From assembly GCA_913040875.1 (NCBI GenBank), contig CAJWHX010000223.1, positions 1 through 6,140 of the forward strand: a stretch of DNA of 6,140 nt, written 5' to 3'. Source of the DNA: an uncultured Pseudomonadota bacterium. Its GTDB lineage: Bacteria > Myxococcota > UBA796. Of this stretch, positions 1 through 5,865 are shown in pieces (positions within the stretch are counted from its first letter, which is position 1; each line of letters opens with the position of its first letter). A program made the translations under genes and the position numbers. Below the pieces are notes generated by a model, which saw nothing but the letters and a program-made list of their open reading frames with translations, was not told the DNA's origin and ran no database searches.

Positions 1-435
1 GCGTATAATCTTCAGACGAATGAAATGGAAAGCACAGATTATATGATTCTGTCGAAAGCGGTCGTCTTTCGAGATGACCAGTACAATTTGATACGGTCTC
101 CATGGGTCATGGACGTTGTAACGGCAACGGCTCCAATAGCGCAATCTAGATGGGGTGGTGTGTCACAAGAACGTGGTGCAGAGGTGATGCGCGGTCGGAT
201 TTCAAGACTACTCGATGTGGCTGAAGCATACGGATACACAGATCTTGTTTTGGGAGCGTGGGGATGCGGTGCCTTTGGAAACGACCCGGAGAGAATCGCT
301 GAACAGTTCAAAGAGGCTCTCTTACATCGTGAGAATGTTTTCGAAACAGTTTGTTTCACGATAGCGGACTGGTCATTAGAACGTCGATTTATCAAACCAT
401 TTGCACATGTGTTCTCAAGCGAAGACGTGGGATGA
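1..435 (+). CDS. TIGR02452 family protein (microbial PARG-like macrodomain), 3' part only
   Basis: The frame is open from the first base, so the gene begins upstream of the window; 144 C-terminal codons are present. The visible part carries family hallmarks: VVFRDD near codons 21-26, a beta-strand region leading to TATAP (about codons 41-45), and the diagnostic LVLGAWGCGAFGNDP at codons 82-96, followed by a helix and a final strand/aromatic tail. These match the C-terminal half of the TIGR02452/DUF2263 proteins, which share the fold of microbial poly(ADP-ribose) glycohydrolases that remove ADP-ribose from proteins. The catalytic glycine-rich and double-glutamate motif of that fold lies upstream of the window, so activity cannot be judged. 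The family is often found in phage-defence or ADP-ribose metabolism settings, but nothing else here supports a defence role. The stop codon directly abuts the ATG of the dehydrogenase gene, suggesting co-transcription. The family call is strong; the biochemical role is inferred. Confidence 0.85.
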   Translation, partial: AYNLQTNEMESTDYMILSKAVVFRDDQYNLIRSPWVMDVVTATAPIAQSRWGGVSQERGAEVMRGRISRLLDVAEAYGYTDLVLGAWGCGAFGNDPERIAEQFKEALLHRENVFETVCFTIADWSLERRFIKPFAHVFSSEDVG

Positions 436-1854
436 ATGATGGGTGTATCGAAGATAGATTGGGTAACGGACGATGGGATTGTTGAAGGGTATTTATCTGA
501 TGCATCGAACATCAAAGGCTTTTGTGAGGGCGTGTATAGACCCAAAGATACAGAAGAGTTGTCCATCATCCTGAAACATTGCAACGCAGAAGATGTTTCG
601 GTTACGGTTACGGCTCAACGCACTGCCACAACAGGGGCCCCTGTACCTCACGGTGGTGTACTGATCAGCATGGAAAATTTTACCCAGATTCATTCTGCTA
701 CAGAGGTCGATGCGAATGTCATATTGGGTGAATATCAGAAGGTGTTGGCTCATCAAGGCCTGATGTTCCCTCCAGATCCAACATCTAGAAATGAGTGTTC
801 AATCGGTGGTGCGATAGCTTGTAATGCTTCGGGTGCATCGTCTTTTAAGTATGGTGCGATGCGTCCTTGGATTGAGGCATTAGAGGTTGTTTTTCCAACG
901 GGAGAGATTCGGCGTATTGATAGAAAAACTCCGATACCCAGTGAGTGGCCAGAGATTGACTATTTGATTCCGAGTGTAAAAACGGCTGCTGGATATGAAC
1001 CCACCAACAATTTATTGGACCTAATGATTGGTCAAGAAGGAACACTTGGGGTGATTACCAAGGCGTGGTTAAAGGTGATTCCTTTACCAGAGGTGCTAGG
1101 TTTAATGGTGTTCTTCCCTTCGCTTAGAGAGTGTTTGCAAGCTGTAGAAGGATTGAAGAGAGGTGCCGTACGATATCGAAAGGGTGTGGTTAAGCCAGGT
1201 AAAGATGCAATTTCTCCTCGTGCCATAGAGTTCTTTGATCGGAATGCGATTGACTTCATGAGAGAGAAACTCCGTGATATACCATCGTGCACCTGCGGGT
1301 TGATGATTGAATTGGAATCCGAAACAGAAGAGTTTTCGACACTGGAGCCATGTCTGACATTGCTCGAGAAGGCTGGTGGGATAATGGATGATGCGATATT
1401 GGCGGACTCCGATGCCGGAAGAGACCGATTGTATCAAGCTCGTCATGCGATTCCTGCAGGGGTGAATGAGAGGGTGATTGCGAATGGGATGCCCAAGGTA
1501 GGAACAGATTTTGCCGTACCTGATGAACGACTTCAGTGGATGATGGATGCCTATACAGAAGTGGATCTTCCATATGTGATGTTTGGTCACATTGGAGACA
1601 ACCATTTGCATCTCAACATGTTGCCGAGAACGGATGATGAACTGGCACATGCAAAGGATATGTATGACGAACTGGCGCGGATTGCAGTTGAATACGGAGG
1701 GACTGTATCGGCCGAGCACGGAATCGGAAAAATCAAAAAGCATTTGCTATCGGAAATGGTGGGAGAGGATGTTTTGAACCAGTTTCGAAGGTTGAAGAAC
1801 CAGCTTGATCCCAATTGGATTTTGGGAAAGGGAACCCTCTTTGATAGAATGTAA
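436..1854 (+). CDS. FAD-linked D-2-hydroxyacid dehydrogenase (GlcD/D-lactate dehydrogenase family)
   Basis: This 472-residue flavoprotein is predicted to oxidise a D-2-hydroxyacid such as D-lactate, glycolate or D-2-hydroxyglutarate to the 2-oxoacid and pass electrons to a carrier. The N-terminal half is a PCMH-type FAD domain: a pyrophosphate loop around residues 61-74 (QRTATTGAPVPHGG), PPDPTS at 112-117, SIGGAIACNASG at 122-133 and GQEGTLGVIT at 199-208. The C-terminal FAD-oxidase domain has GHIGDNHLHLN (384-394) and SAEHGIG (425-431). H385, H392 and E427 are spaced like the metal-binding residues of D-2-hydroxyglutarate dehydrogenase, and H428 follows the glutamate. Length is normal for a single-domain member; there is no C-terminal Fe-S extension. 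The start is the first of two tandem ATGs (436 and 439), right after the previous stop; GTGGGA at 427-432 is a weak ribosome site better spaced for 439. Substrate cannot be fixed from sequence; the family call is secure. Confidence 0.92.
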   Translation: MMGVSKIDWVTDDGIVEGYLSDASNIKGFCEGVYRPKDTEELSIILKHCNAEDVSVTVTAQRTATTGAPVPHGGVLISMENFTQIHSATEVDANVILGEYQKVLAHQGLMFPPDPTSRNECSIGGAIACNASGASSFKYGAMRPWIEALEVVFPTGEIRRIDRKTPIPSEWPEIDYLIPSVKTAAGYEPTNNLLDLMIGQEGTLGVITKAWLKVIPLPEVLGLMVFFPSLRECLQAVEGLKRGAVRYRKGVVKPGKDAISPRAIEFFDRNAIDFMREKLRDIPSCTCGLMIELESETEEFSTLEPCLTLLEKAGGIMDDAILADSDAGRDRLYQARHAIPAGVNERVIANGMPKVGTDFAVPDERLQWMMDAYTEVDLPYVMFGHIGDNHLHLNMLPRTDDELAHAKDMYDELARIAVEYGGTVSAEHGIGKIKKHLLSEMVGEDVLNQFRRLKNQLDPNWILGKGTLFDRM

Positions 1855-1869
1855 GGTAGACTGTAAGAT
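1841..1869 (+). promoter_or_regulatory. Candidate sigma-70-type promoter for the sigma-factor gene
   Basis: TTGATA (1841-1846, five of six consensus bases) and TAAGAT (1864-1869, four of six) are separated by exactly 17 bases. The -35 element lies inside the end of the dehydrogenase gene. A transcript would start near 1876, about 25 bases before the sigma ATG, leaving room for its ribosome site. This is a match by eye only, and transcription from upstream is also possible. Confidence 0.4.
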
Positions 1870-1877
1870 TTAAATCT
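1866..1877. promoter_or_regulatory. 12-bp perfect palindrome, possible operator
   Basis: AGATTTAAATCT is perfectly self-complementary. It lies in the 46-base gap before the sigma gene, overlapping the candidate -10 element and the predicted transcription start. That is a common location for a repressor site, but AT-rich palindromes of this size can arise by chance, and no binding protein is identifiable. Confidence 0.3.
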
Positions 1878-1889
1878 CGTTGACGTTGT

Positions 1890-1896
1890 AAGGAAG
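1890..1896 (+). promoter_or_regulatory. Ribosome binding site of the sigma-factor gene
   Basis: AAGGAAG is a purine-rich Shine-Dalgarno sequence ending four bases before the ATG at 1901. It is the strongest such site in the left half of the window and fixes the sigma start. The neighbouring downstream gene has no comparable site. Confidence 0.65.
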
Positions 1897-1900
1897 AAGA

Positions 1901-2482
1901 ATGCATTTCACACTCGAACAGGAAAGAGAGATGATCCTTGCCTTACAAAAGGGAGATAAACAGGCCGCGGCTTGGTTATACGAAACATTTAATGACGTTT
2001 TGTTTCGTAAGGTGATATTGTCGAGACTACCATATATAGACAAGGCTGAAGATGTACTGTGCGAAACATTTAGGATCGCTCTAGAGAAAATCTCAACGTA
2101 TACCTTAATCGATCGATCGATATTCTTTTGGCTTCGTAGGATCGCGATCAATTTAATTGTAGATACATATCGTAAGCAGGTTCGAAAAAGGGAACTTGCA
2201 GAGCGCATTTTAGCCCGAGATGCGGTAGATATGGTCATGGGATCAAAGAGTACCACAGCAGACGATGTGTTGGTCAAAGTGGAAGAAGAAGAAGATACCA
2301 AAGATATGGTGCACAAAGCCTTAGGAAAATTGAATCCACGGTACGCCAAGGCTCTTCGAATGAGACTTTTAGAAGATCAGAGCCGAGAAGATTGTGCGGA
2401 ATCGTTCGGTATTACCGTGGGCAATTTTGATGTACTATTCCACCGTGCATCTAAAGCCTTTCGTGACAATTACCCCCCTTAG
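1901..2482 (+). CDS. ECF-like sigma-70 family RNA polymerase sigma factor
   Basis: This 193-residue protein has the two-domain build of ECF (group 4) sigma factors, which direct RNA polymerase to specific promoters. Region 2 covers about residues 22-95: KAEDVLCETFRIALEKI (48-64) corresponds to the core-binding helix, and FFWLRRIAINLIVDTYRKQ (75-93) to the helix that melts and reads the -10 element. An acidic linker (around 112-135) leads into region 4 (about 136-190). There ALGKLNPRYAKALRMRLLE is followed by a helix-turn-helix whose recognition part reads GITVGNFDVLFHRASKAF. The NFDVLFHRA form departs from the common TVKSRLHRA; I believe related variants occur in Myxococcota-type sigma factors. 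Length is typical and no C-terminal extension is present. The protein ends in two prolines encoded by a six-C run just before TAG. It probably works with the membrane protein encoded 15 bases downstream; its promoters cannot be predicted from the window. Confidence 0.93.
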   Translation: MHFTLEQEREMILALQKGDKQAAAWLYETFNDVLFRKVILSRLPYIDKAEDVLCETFRIALEKISTYTLIDRSIFFWLRRIAINLIVDTYRKQVRKRELAERILARDAVDMVMGSKSTTADDVLVKVEEEEDTKDMVHKALGKLNPRYAKALRMRLLEDQSREDCAESFGITVGNFDVLFHRASKAFRDNYPP

Positions 2483-2497
2483 TTTGAAACCTTATTT

Positions 2498-3970
2498 ATG
2501 ACGATATCAGAAACCATACAAGCCGAAGAATTGGCGCGCTGGATAGACGGCGATAGAGATCAACTCCCGAATGCTGAGTGTACAGTCGCTTTGTGGGCGA
2601 TGCGACCAGATTTGGCTCCCAATCCAAGAGTAACATTGGACGATGTATTGTCGAGGGTGACGTCGGGACCATTTTTTGAGGCAACAGAAGGTGTGGAAGA
2701 GTCCTTAGAAGATGACTTTGTAGAGGCTGTGTTCGCACAGGCTCGTCATTCTTTTCAATCGAAGGTTTCGTTGAATGATATCCTTACCAGAGTGGAGTCT
2801 GGACCCTTTGCAAAATATGAGAGCGAAGGTGTCAGTCCAACGAACTTGGAAACAGATTCTCCATCCGCAAACAACAATCGATGGTGGGGGTCTCCAATCT
2901 TAGCAGGCGGTCTTGCGGTGGCTTTGGTATTGTTTATCCTCATTCCAACACAGTTTAAGTCTACGGTTTCTGACGACAGTATCTTTGCGACGTCTTTTGA
3001 GATGGAAGAGCCGGTACCAGCCGCAGAGGTTGACGCAAATGTTGTTTCGAAACAATCAAAAAGTTTTGGTGGATCTGCGAAGTCTGACGTAAAGAGACCG
3101 AAGACACTCAAGCAAGAGACCATCAATATGCCACGAGGACTTGATGCACCAGCAAAAGTCATCGAGTCAGACAAATCGGAAAGTCTTAAAAAATCGATGG
3201 AGATCAGTCCAGCCAGTGAGGCTGAAGAACCACCATTACAAGCACAGATTACCGAAACAACGACAATTGTAGGTGGTGGAATGAATTCATTGGATGTCGA
3301 GTCTGCGCCTTTTGATATTGAAGCCTATGATTTAAACGGTGGTAAAGATTTCGCCGGAGCCGACTTATTCAGTGGTGAAGATATTGCCGATACAAAAGAG
3401 GGATTAGAAGAGTACGAGGCGGAGGTGGGTAATATTGCACAAGATGAAAGGGCTGAGATTGAAGATGAGTCTATAGAGGTGTCAGCTGAGTCTACGAACG
3501 GGACCATTGATAGTGTATCGATAGACTCTGTCGCCGAAAGATCTGCTCCTAGATCCAAGCGTCAAAAGAAGAGTAAGGGATTTTTGTCTAAGAGGATGGA
3601 TTCAGCAGGGGACAGATTGGTAGAACCAAGCGTGATGGGGCAATCCGAAGAGGATTCTACATCGACCCTATTACCCAGCGTTTTAACCATAGAACAACAG
3701 CTGCTTGTTCGACAAGCAACGAATGCACCATCTGTATTTGCGCTGTGCGATACTCGTCAACCCACTCAGGCGCTAGACATTTTGTGGACTGCCAGTCGAA
3801 CATTGCCTACTTCTGATGCGATTACAGTGCTGAAACAATCTTCTAGTTATGATCATGGAGATACCCGTTACCTGAAGCGGAATTTGTTGCGTCTATCTTC
3901 GTTGTTGTTTCAAATAGGTCAAGAAGAAGAAGGTGTGAACTATCAACAGCAGGCTTCATCTTTGCCTTAG
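2498..3970 (+). CDS. Single-pass membrane protein, putative non-canonical sigma-factor regulator
   Basis: I do not recognise a named family over the 490 residues. Position directly after the sigma gene suggests a membrane-bound regulator of it. The soluble N-terminal part (1-128) contains a duplicated motif: VTLDDVLSRVTSGPF at 45-59 and VSLNDILTRVESGPF at 90-104, ten of fifteen residues identical. One hydrophobic segment follows (about 133-150, from PILAGG to LFILIP). By charge the N-terminus is probably cytoplasmic and the rest external. Residues about 155-385 form a low-complexity, acidic, Ser/Thr-rich linker, probably disordered, with a sharply basic patch at 352-366. The last 100 residues look helical (LTIEQQLLVRQA, CDTRQPTQALDIL, RYLKRNLLRLSSLLFQIG), perhaps a short TPR-like repeat module. 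The HxxxCxxC zinc motif of common anti-sigma factors is absent; I find only two cysteines (C28 and C417). The ATG at 2498 has no Shine-Dalgarno site and no in-frame alternative follows the sigma stop, so translation is probably coupled. The gene is certain; the anti-sigma role is inference. Confidence 0.85.
   Translation: MTISETIQAEELARWIDGDRDQLPNAECTVALWAMRPDLAPNPRVTLDDVLSRVTSGPFFEATEGVEESLEDDFVEAVFAQARHSFQSKVSLNDILTRVESGPFAKYESEGVSPTNLETDSPSANNNRWWGSPILAGGLAVALVLFILIPTQFKSTVSDDSIFATSFEMEEPVPAAEVDANVVSKQSKSFGGSAKSDVKRPKTLKQETINMPRGLDAPAKVIESDKSESLKKSMEISPASEAEEPPLQAQITETTTIVGGGMNSLDVESAPFDIEAYDLNGGKDFAGADLFSGEDIADTKEGLEEYEAEVGNIAQDERAEIEDESIEVSAESTNGTIDSVSIDSVAERSAPRSKRQKKSKGFLSKRMDSAGDRLVEPSVMGQSEEDSTSTLLPSVLTIEQQLLVRQATNAPSVFALCDTRQPTQALDILWTASRTLPTSDAITVLKQSSSYDHGDTRYLKRNLLRLSSLLFQIGQEEEGVNYQQQASSLP
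2630..2809 (+). repeat. Duplicated 15-residue protein motif inside the membrane protein
   Basis: Two copies of the pattern V-[TS]-L-[DN]-D-[VI]-L-[ST]-R-V-x-S-G-P-F are encoded at 2630-2674 and 2765-2809, a spacing of 45 residues. The DNA copies have diverged well beyond the protein copies, which indicates an old duplication held by selection. Both precede the transmembrane segment, so both would face the cytoplasm under the proposed topology. Confidence 0.8.
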
Positions 3971-3988
3971 AAGGATTACAAGTATACT
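3962..3988 (+). promoter_or_regulatory. Weak promoter-like sequence before the acyltransferase gene
   Basis: TATACT (3983-3988) matches five of six -10 bases and lies inside the 8-bp palindrome AGTATACT (3981-3988). The best upstream partner, TTGCCT at 3962-3967, matches four of six -35 bases but with a short 15-base spacer. The acyltransferase gene could equally be read through from the sigma operon, since no terminator is visible between them. Confidence 0.22.
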
Positions 3989-4005
3989 GTACTCAGAACC
4001 TTATT

Positions 4006-4011
4006 GGAGAG
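4006..4011 (+). promoter_or_regulatory. Ribosome binding site that fixes the acyltransferase start
   Basis: GGAGAG ends four bases before the ATG at 4016. A TTG at 4004 is in the same frame and would add four residues, but it overlaps this Shine-Dalgarno site and has none of its own, so the ATG is the better start. Confidence 0.6.
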
Positions 4012-4015
4012 AAGT

Positions 4016-4861
4016 ATGTTGTCCCCAGAGATGATGGGCAGGTTGGCGCAGCGGCTCCTGTCAGATGAAATGAAAGATCGTTTGACCCACTTCCACTTTG
4101 AAGACGTTGGTCATGGATTCGATGCTTTTGGACTGCATCCATCTGCAATTCACTTGGGGGTTGGGCTCTTTGCTTGGATATATGAGTCCTACTTTCGAGT
4201 GATCAGTAAAGGTGCGGAGAAGATTCCTGAGTTTGGTTCCGCAATCTTGGCAGCGAATCATTCCGGAAATATCCCCATTGATGCGATGATGCTTTGGAAC
4301 GATGTTCTGCGTCAGACACAGCCACCTCGAGTGGCCAGAGGGATTGCAGATCATTTTGTGCCGGCGCTACCATTCATTGGAACATTGTTTTCTAGAGCTG
4401 GAATGGTGGGGGGATCAAGTGGGAACGTTCGTTCTTTATTGGATAAAGGAGAATTGTTGATGATCTTTCCTGAAGGCGTTCCTGGCATCATTAAGCCTTG
4501 GGAAGATCGATATAAGCTGCAAACATTTAGGGTGGGACACGCGCAGATGGCCATTCAGCATTCTTGTCCCATCATTCCGATTGGGATTGTTGGGGCTGAA
4601 GAGCAGCTGCCGTCTCTGTTCTCTTCCAAAAGACTGGGGAAAATATTTGGAATTGAGGCTGTACCGATCCCTTTGGTTCCTGTTCCTTTACCTGTTCGTT
4701 ATCGAATTTATTATGGTGATCCGATCCCTGTTCATGAACGGTACAACCCGAGTCAGGCTGATAATCCTACTGTTCTGAAAGAAGTGGCAGAGGAAGTGAA
4801 GGCGGCTGTGAATGACCTCGTACAACAAGGGCTGTCTGATCGTACGGGGGTATTTCAATGA
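4016..4861 (+). CDS. PlsC-type lysophospholipid / glycerolipid acyltransferase family protein
   Basis: This 281-residue protein is predicted to transfer a fatty acyl chain to a lysophospholipid or similar hydroxyl acceptor at the inner membrane. Family blocks appear in order: the catalytic block ANHSGNIPID with H82 and D89; an acceptor-binding stretch ending in RAGMVGG; the substrate block FPEGVPG (151-157, containing E153); and IIPIGIVGAEE (186-196). The later VRYRIYYGDPI strand is also typical. H82 and D89 are separated by six residues rather than the four of classical HX4D enzymes; I believe this longer NHSGxxPxD form belongs to a bacterial LPLAT/MGAT-like subgroup. A hydrophobic, aromatic stretch at about 46-64 could lie against the membrane; there is no clear signal peptide. 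The gene overlaps the following SDR-like gene by four bases (ATGA), so the two are probably translated together. The exact acceptor and donor are unknown. Confidence 0.9.
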   Translation: MLSPEMMGRLAQRLLSDEMKDRLTHFHFEDVGHGFDAFGLHPSAIHLGVGLFAWIYESYFRVISKGAEKIPEFGSAILAANHSGNIPIDAMMLWNDVLRQTQPPRVARGIADHFVPALPFIGTLFSRAGMVGGSSGNVRSLLDKGELLMIFPEGVPGIIKPWEDRYKLQTFRVGHAQMAIQHSCPIIPIGIVGAEEQLPSLFSSKRLGKIFGIEAVPIPLVPVPLPVRYRIYYGDPIPVHERYNPSQADNPTVLKEVAEEVKAAVNDLVQQGLSDRTGVFQ

Positions 4862-5805
4862 ATGTGCTCGTTACAGGTGCCTCATCTTCCATCGGTGAGC
4901 AGGTGGTTTTGCGACTGCTTAAAGATTCTAGGGTGACTCATATCGTTGCGGTTGCAGATAAAGGGAAACCGATATCGATTCCGGAAAATTCTAGGGTTAC
5001 CAATACTTCTGTCAATTTCAAAAGTCAACGACAGCTTCACACGTTGTTGTTTGGTTTGGCTCTCGAACAGAGTGTTCAAGTTGTCATTCATACATCGCAA
5101 GCAGAATCCGCCAGTCGTGAAGGTAGTTCAGTTCACGCTCATAATGTGGACTCTTTAAGAGCATTGGTTAAGTTTTCAGAGCGTCATCCGACCATTCGGA
5201 GATTGGTAATCCGATCCTGCGGTGGCGTGTATCAAGTGCAACGAGATTTACCAGCTTTAATAAGTGAAGACCATCCCCTCAATATGGCTGCTGGAGCTCC
5301 TCAGTGGGTGCGAGATCGGGTAGAGGCAGACTTTACTGCATGTGCTCGTATGGGGCTCTCCACATTGCAAGTGGTGGTCCTTAGAATGGCTGAGATTCTG
5401 GCATCAGGGTGTGGATCGCAAATGTATGATTATTTGGAGTCTTCGGTTTGTCTTCGGCCCATCGGATTTGATCCAATGTTGAACTTTTTATCGATAGAGG
5501 ATGCAGCGCAGGCGTTTCAAGATGCGGTACATAGTGTAGAACAGGGTGTGTTCAACATACCGGGAGCCGACACTTTACCGTTAACCAAGATTATAGAGTT
5601 GTGGGGGCGTCCATCACTGGCTATGCCTGAAACGGGTATCTATTGGACCTATAAACTGCGTCAGCATCTACGTGGGGGACAATTTAGGTATGGTATGAAT
5701 CGCCGCCGTTTCCACTATTCGGGTATTTTGGATGGTCGTAGAGCGATGGAGGTGCTTCGATATGTCCCATCACAGGGAATTTCTTGGCCTGTCATCTCAC
5801 ATTGA
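4858..5805 (+). CDS. NAD-dependent epimerase/dehydratase-like (extended SDR) protein, atypical active site
   Basis: This 315-residue protein starts with a Rossmann beta-alpha-beta unit (MNVLVTGASSSIGEQVV). The usual GxxGxxG nucleotide loop reads G7-x-x-S-x-x-G, so the central glycine is lost. Later landmarks fit an extended SDR: the strand QVVIHTSQ, the asparagine helix HAHNVDSLRALVKF, the strand RLVIRSCGGVYQ, the strand LQVVVLRMAEIL, then NFLSIEDAAQAFQDAV and GVFNIPGAD. Where active members have YxxxK, this protein has W150-V-R-D-R154, and the catalytic serine position appears to be C121 next to S120. It may bind a dinucleotide without classical SDR chemistry. Residues about 260-300 are rich in Arg, Tyr and Trp (YKLRQHLRGGQFRYGMNRRR) and could contact a membrane or phosphate-bearing partner. 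Translation probably couples to the acyltransferase through the ATGA overlap; GGGGG at 4846-4850 may help. A shared lipid or envelope pathway is likely, but the substrate is unknown. Confidence 0.85.
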   Translation: MNVLVTGASSSIGEQVVLRLLKDSRVTHIVAVADKGKPISIPENSRVTNTSVNFKSQRQLHTLLFGLALEQSVQVVIHTSQAESASREGSSVHAHNVDSLRALVKFSERHPTIRRLVIRSCGGVYQVQRDLPALISEDHPLNMAAGAPQWVRDRVEADFTACARMGLSTLQVVVLRMAEILASGCGSQMYDYLESSVCLRPIGFDPMLNFLSIEDAAQAFQDAVHSVEQGVFNIPGADTLPLTKIIELWGRPSLAMPETGIYWTYKLRQHLRGGQFRYGMNRRRFHYSGILDGRRAMEVLRYVPSQGISWPVISH

Positions 5806-5807
5806 CA

Positions 5808-5836
5808 TTGATGGTTGATCTCAACTACACTATGAT
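5808..5836 (+). promoter_or_regulatory. Candidate sigma-70-type promoter for the lipoprotein gene
   Basis: TTGATG (5808-5813, four of six) and TATGAT (5831-5836, five of six) are 17 bases apart, placing a start near 5843 and a leader of about 27 bases. A perfect TTGACA lies just upstream at 5802-5807, overlapping the SDR stop codon; with TACACT at 5826-5831 it gives a second reading with an 18-base spacer. One of the two is likely real, indicating that the lipoprotein is transcribed separately. Confidence 0.45.
5814..5825. promoter_or_regulatory. Short inverted repeat in the promoter spacer, possible operator
   Basis: GTTGA and TCAAC flank a central TC, forming a 12-base dyad between the candidate -35 and -10 elements. 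The two-base loop is too small for a stable hairpin and no T-run follows, so it is not a terminator. A regulator site is possible but chance is a fair alternative. Confidence 0.2.
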
Positions 5837-5859
5837 ACATAGAAACAGACATTATTTAT

Positions 5860-5865
5860 AGAGGG
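5860..5865 (+). promoter_or_regulatory. Ribosome binding site of the lipoprotein gene
   Basis: AGAGGG ends four bases before the ATG at 5870. It supports this start, which also places a signal peptide at the exact N-terminus. Confidence 0.5.

Noticed and set aside
1..435. Phage-defence island based on the macrodomain-like gene
   Set aside because: No other defence, toxin-antitoxin or mobile gene is seen nearby; neighbours look metabolic, regulatory or envelope-related.
39..584. 181-codon open frame on the - strand across the PARG-like and dehydrogenase genes
   Set aside because: It lies antisense to two genes with clear family motifs, its translation is Ser/Thr-rich without recognisable domains, and nothing suggests it has its own start signals.
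1102..1743. 213-codon open frame on the - strand inside the dehydrogenase gene
   Set aside because: It is fully antisense to conserved FAD-oxidase domain sequence and its translation (rich in His, Cys, Ser and Arg) resembles no protein family.
1831..1900. ECF-type autoregulatory promoter beginning with GGAACC at 1831
   Set aside because: GGAACC resembles an ECF -35 element, but no CGTC/CGTT-like -10 element lies at the expected 15-17 base distance; the CGTT at 1879 is too far.
2108..2121. 14-base palindrome ATCGATCGATCGAT inside the sigma gene
   Set aside because: It is explained by consecutive Ile-Asp-Arg-Ser codons in region 2 and stands alone, so a regulatory or replication role is not supported.
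2755..3174. 139-codon open frame on the - strand inside the membrane-protein gene
   Set aside because: The + strand frame has coherent features (repeat motif, transmembrane segment), while the antisense frame has none.
4004..4015. TTG as start codon of the acyltransferase
   Set aside because: It overlaps the GGAGAG ribosome site that serves the ATG at 4016 and has no ribosome site of its own.
3971..4015. Rho-independent terminator between the membrane protein and acyltransferase genes
   Set aside because: Only an 8-bp AT-rich palindrome is present, with no GC-rich stem and no T-run.
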